From assembly GCA_965178585.1 (NCBI GenBank), contig OZ238267.1, positions 434,001-498,000 of the forward strand: 64,000 bases of DNA, given 5' to 3'. The translations under genes and the position numbers were made by a program. The notes below the pieces were generated by a model. It ran no database searches and had not been told where the DNA came from. It saw only the letters and a program-made list of their open reading frames with translations. How positions within the stretch are numbered: the stretch's first letter is position 1; each line of letters opens with the position of its first letter. Origin of the DNA: Marifrigoribacter sp965178585 (GTDB lineage Bacteria; Bacteroidota; Bacteroidia; Flavobacteriales; Flavobacteriaceae). Positions 23,365 through 31,202 of the stretch are shown piece by piece.

Positions 23365-25617
23365 TTATTGAACCTTAGTGTTATAACTATTATGATATTC
23401 TTCAATTAAATTCATAATTGCAGTTACTAAGTCTTTAGTCTCTAATAATAAACTAAAGTGCAATGCAGTGTTTTTTGGACTGTCATTATCTTCGTTTCGA
23501 GTTCTTGTTATTTGACTTACTATTTTAACAGCTAAATCATCTTGTGCTTTTTGTTTTCTGTTAATAATTTCGCCTAGTTTTTCAAATTCTCTTTCATCAA
23601 ATATGACTTCAATTTCATTTAATAATCCCTCAAATGAATTATTAATGTCTTGTAAATCTTTAATTTGATTAAAACGAAGTTTCTTATGGTTATTATTAAC
23701 GTGTTTATAACTTGCTTTTGCTAAGAAATCTAATGATTGAGCAACATCTTGTAAATATCCTAAAATAATGATGTAGAAGTTAGAACCACGAACACTAGTC
23801 TCATCAAGGTTTTTAATAAAGTAGAAAATATCGTCACGAAGTTCATCAACTTCAGCATTTAATTTTTCTACCCCTTTTCTACTCTTTTTAAGTTGATCAA
23901 CATCTTCTGTAGATAAACCAACAATCATTTTGGAGTAAATTTTATTAGTTCTAGAAACCACATTCGAGATATGGTTAGCACTTTCTTGAATAATACCTTG
24001 TACTGTTTTACTTTCCGTTTTCTTAAGAGATTTTGCATCTAATGCTTTAGCACTTTTCTTTTTGTGAGAAAGATAGTTTCTTATTAATAAAGCAACCGTT
24101 ATTAATAGTAAAATAGGAATCATTACCTCTTTATTCCAATTGATTAAGAACGTTACAATTCCGGCAGCTATTAAAGCACCAAAGGCGGTAAAAAACCATC
24201 CTCCAATTACATTTAATACACCAGCAACTCTATAAACAGCACTTTCTCTACCCCAAGCTCTATCTGCAAGCGATGTACCCATGGCCACCATAAAAGTAAC
24301 GTAGGTAGTTGATAAAGGAAGCTTCATTGAAGTTGCAATTGAGATTAATACTCCGGCAACCATTAAGTTTACAGAAGCTCTAATCATATCGAATGCTGGA
24401 GCATCTATACTTTGATCCTTAGTTAATAAAACCGTTGGCTTTGTGAAATTAGCTTCTATTTTATTACTAATAGAACTTGGAACAATTGCCCCAAAATATT
24501 TAGATAACAAGGTGCTTCCTTTTACGATTCCCCTTGAAAGCATATTGGGTTGAAATTTCTCATGGGTATCAGTTTGGCGAGAAAGACTAATTTCGGTTTC
24601 AGCAACAGTTTTTGCTTTTTTAGAAAACCATAAAGTTACTACCATAATACCACCTGCTATAAAAAGTAAAAATGACTCTGCAGGCATTTTAGCATCTAGT
24701 ATTTCCATAGAAAATTTACTAGGATCAACACCAGAGACACTCCAAGCTTCCCAAGAATGGTATGCTGCCATTGGTACACCAATAAAGTTAACTAAATCAT
24801 TACCTGAGAATGCCAATGCTAAACCAAATGTTCCAACTGCAATTACAGCTAATAAAACCGTCTTTTTAGTTAACTTTTCAAAGATGAATGATAATATAGT
24901 CCATCCTACAAACCCAATTAATAGAATAACAACTTCGTTCCCTTCTATAGAGCCTTTTAAATCTTTGTAAATAGGAGTTCCTTTAAGCCCTTTTAAAAAT
25001 ATAAAATAAGTAATTGCTGTTAATGCAATACCCCCGAATATTACACCAAAGTGTTTAAGTTTCTTTTCGTATTGAAAAGAGAAAATTAGTCTTGAAACCC
25101 ATTGAACTATAGCACCGACTGAAAATGCAATAACTACGGAAAGTAAAATTCCACCAATAATTGTTAATGCTTTTGAGGTATTAATATAGTTTCCTAAATC
25201 TGCAAATGTTTCAGTTTCTGAGGCGCTAATTTTAATTAACGACATTACAATAGCGGCCCCTAATAAGTTAAAAACAATCGAAACTGTTGTTGAGGTTGGT
25301 AAACCTAATGTGTTAAAGAAGTCTAATAAAAGAATATCAGTTATCATAACTGCCATGAAAATAATCATGATTTCATCAAAATAAAATTCTCCTGGGACAA
25401 AAATTCCTTTACGAGCGACCTCCATTAATCCACTAGAATAAACCGCTCCGATAAATATACCTAAACTGGCAACTATCATAATAGTTCTTATTGGAAGCGC
25501 TTTAGACCCTATAGCAGAATTTAAAAAGTTGATGGCGTCATTACTAACTCCAACAATAATATCTGCAACAGCTAGAACAACTATTGCAACAATCATTAAT
25601 ATGTAAATATTTTCCAT
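23365..25617 (-). CDS. PiT family inorganic phosphate transporter with cytoplasmic helical domain
   Basis: 750 residues, long for the family because of extra soluble regions. The PHO4 signature appears twice: GVSNDAINFLNSAIGSKAL near 23 with GLPTSTTVSIVFNLLGAA near 105, and SGNDLVNFIGVPMAAYHSW near 270 with KLPLSTTYVTFMVAMGTSLADRAWG near 430. About 12 membrane helices are expected. From about residue 530 the chain is a charged helical domain like DUF47/PhoU, probably a regulatory part. It co-occurs with the upstream porin gene (68 bases) and shares its Pho-box promoter. Family role: proton- or metal-phosphate symport in the inner membrane. Confidence 0.94.
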   Translation of the reverse strand: MENIYILMIVAIVVLAVADIIVGVSNDAINFLNSAIGSKALPIRTIMIVASLGIFIGAVYSSGLMEVARKGIFVPGEFYFDEIMIIFMAVMITDILLLDFFNTLGLPTSTTVSIVFNLLGAAIVMSLIKISASETETFADLGNYINTSKALTIIGGILLSVVIAFSVGAIVQWVSRLIFSFQYEKKLKHFGVIFGGIALTAITYFIFLKGLKGTPIYKDLKGSIEGNEVVILLIGFVGWTILSFIFEKLTKKTVLLAVIAVGTFGLALAFSGNDLVNFIGVPMAAYHSWEAWSVSGVDPSKFSMEILDAKMPAESFLLFIAGGIMVVTLWFSKKAKTVAETEISLSRQTDTHEKFQPNMLSRGIVKGSTLLSKYFGAIVPSSISNKIEANFTKPTVLLTKDQSIDAPAFDMIRASVNLMVAGVLISIATSMKLPLSTTYVTFMVAMGTSLADRAWGRESAVYRVAGVLNVIGGWFFTAFGALIAAGIVTFLINWNKEVMIPILLLITVALLIRNYLSHKKKSAKALDAKSLKKTESKTVQGIIQESANHISNVVSRTNKIYSKMIVGLSTEDVDQLKKSRKGVEKLNAEVDELRDDIFYFIKNLDETSVRGSNFYIIILGYLQDVAQSLDFLAKASYKHVNNNHKKLRFNQIKDLQDINNSFEGLLNEIEVIFDEREFEKLGEIINRKQKAQDDLAVKIVSQITRTRNEDNDSPKNTALHFSLLLETKDLVTAIMNLIEEYHNSYNTKVQ

Positions 25618-25685
25618 AATTCTTTATTTTAAGGGTAGCAAATATCTACTAAGTAGATATTTTTTATGTTACCTTATTGTTATTT

Positions 25686-26879
25686 TTAAAAGTGAATATC
25701 AACTTGTAATCTAAATCTAATTTCATTTCCAATATCATCTAATGTTAAATAACTAATATCAGATTGAACTTTTAGTTTATGACCTATAATATACTTAGAA
25801 ACTCCTAAAGAATATTGCTCTGATATATCGTTAAATTTTAAATCAATAAATGAGTATCTTCCAGTAACTTCCCAATTTTTTTTAAATAAGTAACCAGCAA
25901 GAACATTTACACCATTACCTTCTGGAACTACTTCTCCAGTTTCAGAGCCATCAGAGTTTTTTGCTATAGGATCTCCTGCATTTCTATTAGAATATTCTCC
26001 CATAAATGAAATCCCTTTATATTTTAACATGGCATCAACAAAAACAGTACTAATGTTAGTTTCATAGTATCCTACATCATTGATCATATAAATTCCACGG
26101 TTACTTAATGTTTTAACCGCATCATTATTAAAATCATAAGAAGCTCCTACCGCTAATTTTGGTTTTTGCTCTCTTGTTAAAGCACCCCCTTTATAGTCTC
26201 CTTTGCTTTTAAAGGTTCCGAAAGGTAAAAATTCTAAACGACCTGTATATTGATGACCTCCTAAATTTCCTGTAACTACGTTTCTACCTTCACCTTGAGC
26301 CCAAGAGAAAATTTCACGGATTACAAAGTTTTCTCCAACAGTAAAATGATGTCTTAATTGAAGACCTATATCTCTATCAATATTAAAAGCTGCATTTAAT
26401 AATGATCTATCTACTAGTTGTAGATCGGCAGAAGAAATAACACGTTCTCTGTTTCCTGGTAGTTTAGTTTGTCCAACCCAAAGCACTAAGTTTTCATAAA
26501 AATTCCATTTGATAACAGCATCCAATATATATCTTGGTGTATTTTTATTAAATTCAGAAGCTCCGGCTATATCTCTATTAGATAATCCTAATTCAAACTT
26601 ATATTGAAGTTTTGGAGAAACTGCAAATCCGTCAAATTTTAACCTTGCTCTTCGTATGATAAAGCTAGTATTTGGTTTATCATAACCATCTCCATTATCC
26701 TCCCAGTCTGTAGTAGATAATAATTGAAATCTTGGAGCAAATTTCACACTAAAAGAACTGTCTTTGGCAGTAAAATTAATCATACCTTTTCCAAACTTCA
26801 TGTCTTTTAAAGTTTGAGATTGAGCAGTAATGATTGTTAAAAATAGAATTGCTATTAAAGCAAAGTAATTTTTTCTCAT
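25686..26879 (-). CDS. Phosphate-selective porin (OprP/OprO family)
   Basis: 397 residues with a signal peptide (MRKNYFALIAILFLTIITAQSQ). The mature protein is a 16-strand type barrel: RRARLKFDGFAVSPKLQYKFELGLSNRD, WVGQTKLPGNRERVISSADLQLVDRS, and a terminal strand ending RFRLQVDIHF with the C-terminal Phe. These are landmarks of the phosphate-selective porin O/P family. It likely admits phosphate through the outer membrane and hands it to PiT. Three Pho-box-like sub-boxes and a -7 element lie directly upstream. Confidence 0.92.
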   Translation of the reverse strand: MRKNYFALIAILFLTIITAQSQTLKDMKFGKGMINFTAKDSSFSVKFAPRFQLLSTTDWEDNGDGYDKPNTSFIIRRARLKFDGFAVSPKLQYKFELGLSNRDIAGASEFNKNTPRYILDAVIKWNFYENLVLWVGQTKLPGNRERVISSADLQLVDRSLLNAAFNIDRDIGLQLRHHFTVGENFVIREIFSWAQGEGRNVVTGNLGGHQYTGRLEFLPFGTFKSKGDYKGGALTREQKPKLAVGASYDFNNDAVKTLSNRGIYMINDVGYYETNISTVFVDAMLKYKGISFMGEYSNRNAGDPIAKNSDGSETGEVVPEGNGVNVLAGYLFKKNWEVTGRYSFIDLKFNDISEQYSLGVSKYIIGHKLKVQSDISYLTLDDIGNEIRFRLQVDIHF

Positions 26880-26908
26880 AATAAAATCGTTAATAGTTTT
26901 TGTCGTTG

Positions 26909-26954
26909 CAAATAACCAACCTCAATGTTAAGAAAAGGTTAAGTGTGTGTAAAG
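26909..26954 (-). promoter_or_regulatory. Pho-box-like array and -7 element of the porin-PiT operon
   Basis: Read on the minus strand: CTTTACA (26954-26948), CTTAACC (26943-26937), CTTAACA (26932-26926), each 11 bp apart. Then 9 bases and GTTATTTG (26916-26909) followed by CA. Predicted start of transcription near 26906, giving a leader of about 27 bases. No TTG -33 element is at the right place, as expected for an activator-dependent promoter. Confidence 0.65.
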
Positions 26955-27025
26955 AAATAGAGAATTAATTTAAAATTAACAATTTATAAAGAATCTAAAT
27001 TAAAATAATTATTATTTTCGCTGCT

Positions 27026-27322
27026 ATGTTAAAATCGATAGTATATGTGATTCTTTCTTCGATATTGATATTTTCAATATTGGCACCTTCAGTTATTAAT
27101 TTATTAACTGAAACAGAATCTTATGTATTTGTCGAAAAAACTGATGAAGAAAAAACTGAAAAATTAGAAAAGGATATTGAAGAAAAAATCTTGCAAAATT
27201 CATTTTCTGATATTGATTCATTGTTGTCAGAAAATCTAATTACTACTGTTTTTTATTATATTGAGAATAACTCAAATCACTATTCAAGAATAGTAATACC
27301 ACCTCCCGACTACATTATATAG
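27026..27322 (+). CDS. Small membrane-anchored protein leading the SulP operon, unknown function
   Basis: 98 residues. One hydrophobic helix at about 4-27 (SIVYVILSSILIFSILAPSVINLL) is followed by an acidic/lysine-rich stretch (VEKTDEEKTEKLEKDIEEK) and a tail ending IPPPDYII. From general memory, similar short genes with a proline-rich IPPP/LPPP end stand before SulP genes in other Flavobacteriaceae, but I cannot verify this here. It starts 75 bases before the transporter gene on the same strand. A TATTTTCG element about 11 bases before the start may be its -7 box. A role as small partner of the transporter is a guess. Confidence 0.7.
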   Translation: MLKSIVYVILSSILIFSILAPSVINLLTETESYVFVEKTDEEKTEKLEKDIEEKILQNSFSDIDSLLSENLITTVFYYIENNSNHYSRIVIPPPDYII

Positions 27323-27397
27323 TTTTCAATTTTATTATTTTATTTTTTTTAAATCTGTCTTCAAAATCATAAAGAAGACATTCTAACTATATACATT

Positions 27398-28990
27398 ATG
27401 TTTAAATATATTAAGAACGACTTGCCAGCAAGTATCGTTGTGTTTTTTGTTGCATTACCATTATGCCTAGGTATTGCATTAGCCAGTGGGGCTCCACTTT
27501 TTTCAGGTTTAATTGCTGGAATTGTAGGTGGTATAGTAGTAGGGTCTTTAAGTGGCTCTAAAATTGGAGTTAGTGGTCCAGCTGCAGGATTGGCAGCCAT
27601 TGTCTTAACAGCAATTGGAACTTTAGGAAGCTATGAAAATTTCTTAGTTGCTGTAGTTTTAGGTGGGATTATTCAATTAGTATTTGGATTGTTAAAAGCA
27701 GGAATTATTGGATATTATTTTCCTTCTTCTGTAATCAAAGGAATGTTAACAGGAATTGGAATTATTATTATTCTTAAACAAATTCCGCATTTTTTTGGAT
27801 ACGATGCCAATCCAGAAGGCGATTTTGCTTTCTTTCAAGTTGATGGAGAAAATACATTTTCAGAGATTTTTGTGGCGTTAAATAATATTAGCCTTGGGTC
27901 AACTATTATTGGTTTTATTGGTTTAGGTATTTTAATCCTTTGGAGTAATGTGTTATCCAAAAAAGGGAAATTCTTTCAATTGGTTCAAGGACCGTTAGTA
28001 GCTGTTGTTGCTGGTATTGTTTACTTTCTTGTAACAGATTCTAATTCTGTTTTTGGTATTAGTGCTTCTCATTTAGTAAGTGTTCCAGTTCCAGAAAATT
28101 TAGATTCTTTTTTAGGACAATTTAGTTTTCCAAATTTCTCTCAAATCACAAATCCAGAAGTATGGATAATAGCTTTTACCATTGCATTGGTAGCTAGTTT
28201 AGAGACGTTGTTATGTGTAGAAGCTACTGATAAGTTGGACCCGCATAAGAATGTTACTCCAACAAATAGAGAGCTATTAGCACAAGGAACAGGTAATGTA
28301 ATTTCTGGACTAATTGGAGGTTTACCTATTACTCAGGTTATCGTACGTAGTTCTGCTAACATTCAATCTGGAGGAAGAAGTAAAATGTCAGCAATTATTC
28401 ATGGCTTCTTTTTGCTTATTGCAGTTATTCTGATTCCTAAATTAATAAACAAAATTCCGCTTTCGGTATTAGCGGCCATCCTTTTTATTGTGGGGTATAA
28501 ATTAGCAAAACCAGCATTATTTAAGAAAATGTACAAATTAGGTTGGAAACAATCAATACCGTTTTTTGTTACCGTATTAGGTATTGTATTTACTGATTTA
28601 CTGGTTGGTATTGGAATGGGGATGTTAGTTGGTATTGTTGTTATTTTATTGAAAAGTTATCAAAACTCTCACTTTCTTCATATTGAAGATAAGAGTAACG
28701 GAAAACATAAAATTAAAATGGAACTTGCAGAAGAAGTAACCTTTTTTAACAAAGGAGCGATTTTAAAAGAGTTAGATAGTCTTCCAAGAGATACTTATTT
28801 AGAATTTGATGTCACTAAAACAAGATACTTGGATTATGATATTATTGAGATATTAGAGGATTTTGCATTTAAAGCCAAAGAAAGAAATATTGATATTAAA
28901 TTAATTTCGAAAAGAGGTATTGTTGAAAATCCACCGAGTTTTATTGAGTTTTTTCAATTGAGACCTAAGTCAAATATAAGTTTAAGCTAG
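27398..28990 (+). CDS. SulP family inorganic anion (probably bicarbonate) transporter
   Basis: 530 residues. The N-terminal part has the SulP gate signature (LPASIVVFFVALPLCLGIALASGAPLFSGLIAG) and about 10-12 helices, including GSTIIGFIGLGILILW, VASLETLLCVEATDKLDPHKNVTPTNRELLAQG and GLIGGLPITQVIVRSSANIQSGGRSKMS. A shortened STAS domain covers about 440-530. SulP proteins carry sulfate, bicarbonate or other anions. The neighbouring beta-carbonic anhydrase gene argues for bicarbonate (BicA-like). The universal stress protein gene follows 6 bases later. Confidence 0.9.
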   Translation: MFKYIKNDLPASIVVFFVALPLCLGIALASGAPLFSGLIAGIVGGIVVGSLSGSKIGVSGPAAGLAAIVLTAIGTLGSYENFLVAVVLGGIIQLVFGLLKAGIIGYYFPSSVIKGMLTGIGIIIILKQIPHFFGYDANPEGDFAFFQVDGENTFSEIFVALNNISLGSTIIGFIGLGILILWSNVLSKKGKFFQLVQGPLVAVVAGIVYFLVTDSNSVFGISASHLVSVPVPENLDSFLGQFSFPNFSQITNPEVWIIAFTIALVASLETLLCVEATDKLDPHKNVTPTNRELLAQGTGNVISGLIGGLPITQVIVRSSANIQSGGRSKMSAIIHGFFLLIAVILIPKLINKIPLSVLAAILFIVGYKLAKPALFKKMYKLGWKQSIPFFVTVLGIVFTDLLVGIGMGMLVGIVVILLKSYQNSHFLHIEDKSNGKHKIKMELAEEVTFFNKGAILKELDSLPRDTYLEFDVTKTRYLDYDIIEILEDFAFKAKERNIDIKLISKRGIVENPPSFIEFFQLRPKSNISLS

Positions 28991-28996
28991 AAAGAA

Positions 28997-29806
28997 ATGG
29001 AAAATTATAAATATAAAATACTGGTACTTTCAGACTTAAAGAAAACTGCAAGTACGACCTTAAAAAGCAGTGTAAACTTAGCCAAAATGATTGATGCAGA
29101 AATAGCATTATTTCATGCTAAAGAGCGCATTGATATTGTAGATAGAGATAATCAATTGACTACAATGAGAACTTTATATGAAGAGCGTAAGAATACCAAA
29201 AAGAAAATAGATGCTATCGTTGATGAATTTTCAACAGAATATGATGTAAAAATTAAAGGTAATTTTGAATTCGGAAACGTAAAAGAAGAAATTCATAAAC
29301 AAATAAAACTTTATAATCCAGATATTATTGTTTTAGGTCAACGTGAATCAGCTCCTTATAAGCTTATTGATAATAGCATTACACGCTTTATATTAAAGAA
29401 ATTTAATGGGGTTATTATGATTTCTTCAATCGAAAACCCGATAGTCCCAAATAAAAAAATATCTTTAGGTGTTTTAAATGGTTCAAATAAAATTTTAAAA
29501 ACAGGGTTTTTTAACGATTTAAAAAGGCATACAATAGCGCCGTTAAAATCTTTTAAAATCCTTAATGGTCAAAATTTAACCTCAACAAACACCTCTAAAT
29601 TAAACGAAGAAAAAATGATAGAGTATGAGTTTGAGCAAAATGCTAATTCTATGGCAACACTTTCTTCGTATTTACATAAAAATAGCATTAATTTATTATG
29701 TGTAGATAGAGCTAAAAACAACACAAAGAACCCAATAAATGCTGATGCATCATTAAAAGAAGTACTAAGCAAGTTAAATGTTTCGTTATTAGTTTCAGAA
29801 GCATAA
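28997..29806 (+). CDS. Universal stress protein family protein (two-domain)
   Basis: 269 residues. The first UspA-like domain (about 1-145) runs YKILVLSDLKKTASTTLKSSVNLAKMIDAEIALFHA, with ILKKFNGVIMIS at its end; GQRESAPYKLIDNSITRFILKK replaces the usual G-x2-G-x9-G(S/T) nucleotide loop, so ATP binding is doubtful. The second half (about 150-269) is more diverged but ends LSKLNVSLLVSEA in the same way. It sits between the SulP transporter (6 bases) and the carbonic anhydrase gene (33 bases), suggesting it modulates bicarbonate uptake. This is inferred from context. Confidence 0.82.
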   Translation: MENYKYKILVLSDLKKTASTTLKSSVNLAKMIDAEIALFHAKERIDIVDRDNQLTTMRTLYEERKNTKKKIDAIVDEFSTEYDVKIKGNFEFGNVKEEIHKQIKLYNPDIIVLGQRESAPYKLIDNSITRFILKKFNGVIMISSIENPIVPNKKISLGVLNGSNKILKTGFFNDLKRHTIAPLKSFKILNGQNLTSTNTSKLNEEKMIEYEFEQNANSMATLSSYLHKNSINLLCVDRAKNNTKNPINADASLKEVLSKLNVSLLVSEA

Positions 29807-29839
29807 TCAAATCTAATTTTTTAATTAATACAAATACAT

Positions 29840-30469
29840 ATGAAAGCACATACAAAAGAAACACAAGCAGAAATGACACCAGAAACGTCTTTACAATCTT
29901 TAAAAGAAGGAAATAAAAGATTTCAAGACAATGTTAGAATAAGTAGAAATTTAAACGAGCAAGTAAAAGAAACCGCAAACGGTCAATTTCCTTTTGCAAC
30001 AGTATTGAGTTGTATAGATTCTAGAGTTTCATCTGAATTAATATTTGACCAGGGAATGGGTGATTTATTTAGTGTCCGAATAGCAGGAAACTTTGTTAAT
30101 GAAGATATTTTAGGAAGCATGGAATTTGCTTGTAAACTTGCAGGGACTAAATTAGTAGTTGTTCTTGGACATACTGCTTGTGGAGCTGTAAAAGGAGCTT
30201 GCGACCATGCAAGGTTAGGTAATCTTACTGCATTAATTAATAAAATTGAACCTGCAGTCGAAGCAGTTTCAGAACCTAAAGACGAGTCTTTAAGAAATTC
30301 AAAAAACATTGATTTTGTAAACAATGTTGCCGAAATCAATGTTCAAATGACTATTGAAAATATTAGAAGTCAAAGTCCAGTTTTAGCAGAAATGGAGGAC
30401 AATAATGAAATTAAAATTATTGGAGGTATGTATGATATCTCTAATGGGGAGGTAACTTTTTTTGATTAG
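29840..30469 (+). CDS. Beta-class carbonic anhydrase
   Basis: 209 residues. Zinc site and dyad are visible: VLSCIDSRVSSE (Cys, Asp-Arg dyad) near 53-64 and VLGHTACGAVKGA (His, Cys) near 111-123. It catalyses interconversion of CO2 and bicarbonate. Start MKAHTKETQAEMTPETSLQSLKEGNKRFQ has no signal peptide, so it is cytoplasmic. It is the last gene of the SulP operon, where it could supply carboxylases or drain imported bicarbonate. Downstream on the opposite strand lies the candidate small RNA, whose terminator faces this gene's 3' end. Confidence 0.95.
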   Translation: MKAHTKETQAEMTPETSLQSLKEGNKRFQDNVRISRNLNEQVKETANGQFPFATVLSCIDSRVSSELIFDQGMGDLFSVRIAGNFVNEDILGSMEFACKLAGTKLVVVLGHTACGAVKGACDHARLGNLTALINKIEPAVEAVSEPKDESLRNSKNIDFVNNVAEINVQMTIENIRSQSPVLAEMEDNNEIKIIGGMYDISNGEVTFFD

Positions 30470-30490
30470 TACAATCGATTAGATTTTTAT

Positions 30491-30572
30491 AAAAAAAGAG
30501 GCTGTTCAATAAAGGACAGCCTCTAACTCTAAAAATCTAGTCGACAAAAACTAAACGATTTTGAAGAGATAA
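30491..30572 (-). ncRNA. Candidate small RNA with Pho-box-like promoter
   Basis: Predicted 82-nt minus-strand transcript. Upstream are a -7-like TTTATTGC (30581-30574) and two sub-boxes (see next entry). The 3' end is a classic intrinsic terminator: AGAGGCTGT (30524-30516) pairs with ACAGCCTCT (30505-30497), followed by a run ending in seven T at 30491. The transcribed stretch has no ATG and no protein-coding frame. The T run exists only in this direction; read on the plus strand the hairpin is followed by AACTCT, so it is not a terminator for the carbonic anhydrase operon. No minus-strand gene lies upstream that it could otherwise serve. The call rests on this combination, not on a known family. 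Confidence 0.5.
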
Positions 30573-30573
30573 C

Positions 30574-30608
30574 GCAATAAATAACTATTATGTAACCTTA
30601 TTGTAACA
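30574..30608 (-). promoter_or_regulatory. Pho-box-like pair and -7 element of the candidate small RNA
   Basis: Minus strand: TGTTACA (30608-30602) and GGTTACA (30597-30591), 11 bp apart. Then 9 bases and TTTATTGC (30581-30574). This is the same spacing as at the porin and lipoprotein promoters. Confidence 0.5.
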
Positions 30609-30689
30609 TTAATATTAATTAATTATTATCAAATCTATTAAAATAGCAAAAACAATAATAGTCTAAAAAACAGATAGTTGCAATTCCAA

Positions 30690-30729
30690 TGTAAATTTAA
30701 CGTTAAGAAAACTTGTATTTAATGTTAAG
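30690..30729 (-). promoter_or_regulatory. Distal Pho-box-like array
   Basis: Minus strand: CTTAACA (30729-30723), a weak ATACAAG (30718-30712), CTTAACG (30707-30701), ATTTACA (30696-30690), all at 11-bp steps. The array is 88 bp (8 x 11) from the pair at 30602, in register and in the same orientation. It also lies about 40 bases upstream of the plus-strand gene at 30771, whose possible -7 box is TAAATTCG (30736-30743), so it may serve either. Confidence 0.45.
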
Positions 30730-30770
30730 TTTTGATAAATTCGGCTTTAATACTTAAAAAAGCTTGAATT

Positions 30771-31130
30771 ATGAAAACTAAATATTTATTAATTATATTC
30801 CTATTTGCTTCAATAACTATTATTGCTCAGGAAAAAAAAGACACTTTTGTTAAAGTAGGTAATCAAATTGAAGCTACTTTATATCATGATAATGGAATGA
30901 TTTCTCAAACAGGAACTTATAATAAAGAAGGAAAGTTACATGGAGAATGGATTAGTTACAATACTTTGGGACATAAAACTGCAGTAGCTACTTATAACAA
31001 TGGTAAAAAAGTTGATACTTGGATGTTTTATCATGATAATAAAATTAATGAAGTTACTTATGTAAATTCAAAGGTTGCTAAAGTTAAGACTTGGGAAGCA
31101 AATGATATTACCATTGTGTCAAATAGATAA
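30771..31130 (+). CDS. Small secreted YwqK/MORN-like repeat protein
   Basis: 119 residues with a signal peptide (MKTKYLLIIFLFASITIIAQ). The mature part has MORN-like repeats: YHDNGMISQTGTYNKEGKLHGEWISYNTLGHK, then ATYNNGKKVDTWMFYHDNKINEVTY. In databases such Bacteroidota proteins are often labelled YwqK family antitoxin. No toxin gene is adjacent, so I would not call it an antitoxin. It stands alone between the candidate small RNA region and a TonB receptor. A Pho-box-like array lies upstream in reverse orientation, so phosphate control is possible but unproven. Confidence 0.8.
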   Translation: MKTKYLLIIFLFASITIIAQEKKDTFVKVGNQIEATLYHDNGMISQTGTYNKEGKLHGEWISYNTLGHKTAVATYNNGKKVDTWMFYHDNKINEVTYVNSKVAKVKTWEANDITIVSNR

Positions 31131-31150
31131 ATAAATCTTTTATATTATAA

Positions 31151-31180
31151 AAAAAAGCCCAGTTTTTACTGGGCTTTTTT
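31151..31180. terminator. Bidirectional intrinsic terminator
   Basis: AAAAAAGCCCAGT (31151-31163) TTTT ACTGGGCTTTTTT (31168-31180). It ends both the plus-strand 119-residue gene and the minus-strand TonB receptor gene. Confidence 0.9.
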
Positions 31181-31202
31181 TATCATTTAATTTTAAATAA
31201 AT

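Noticed and set aside
26964..26981. Pho-like box (ATTAACA) before the small SulP-operon gene
   Set aside because: Single copy without an 11-bp partner; not counted as part of the regulon.
30497..30524. Terminator of the SulP/carbonic anhydrase operon
   Set aside because: In the plus direction the hairpin is followed by AACTCTAAAAA, not a T run. The T run is only on the minus strand, which fits the small RNA reading.
30771..31130. Toxin-antitoxin module (YwqK antitoxin label)
   Set aside because: The protein has a signal peptide and MORN-like repeats and no toxin gene is adjacent.
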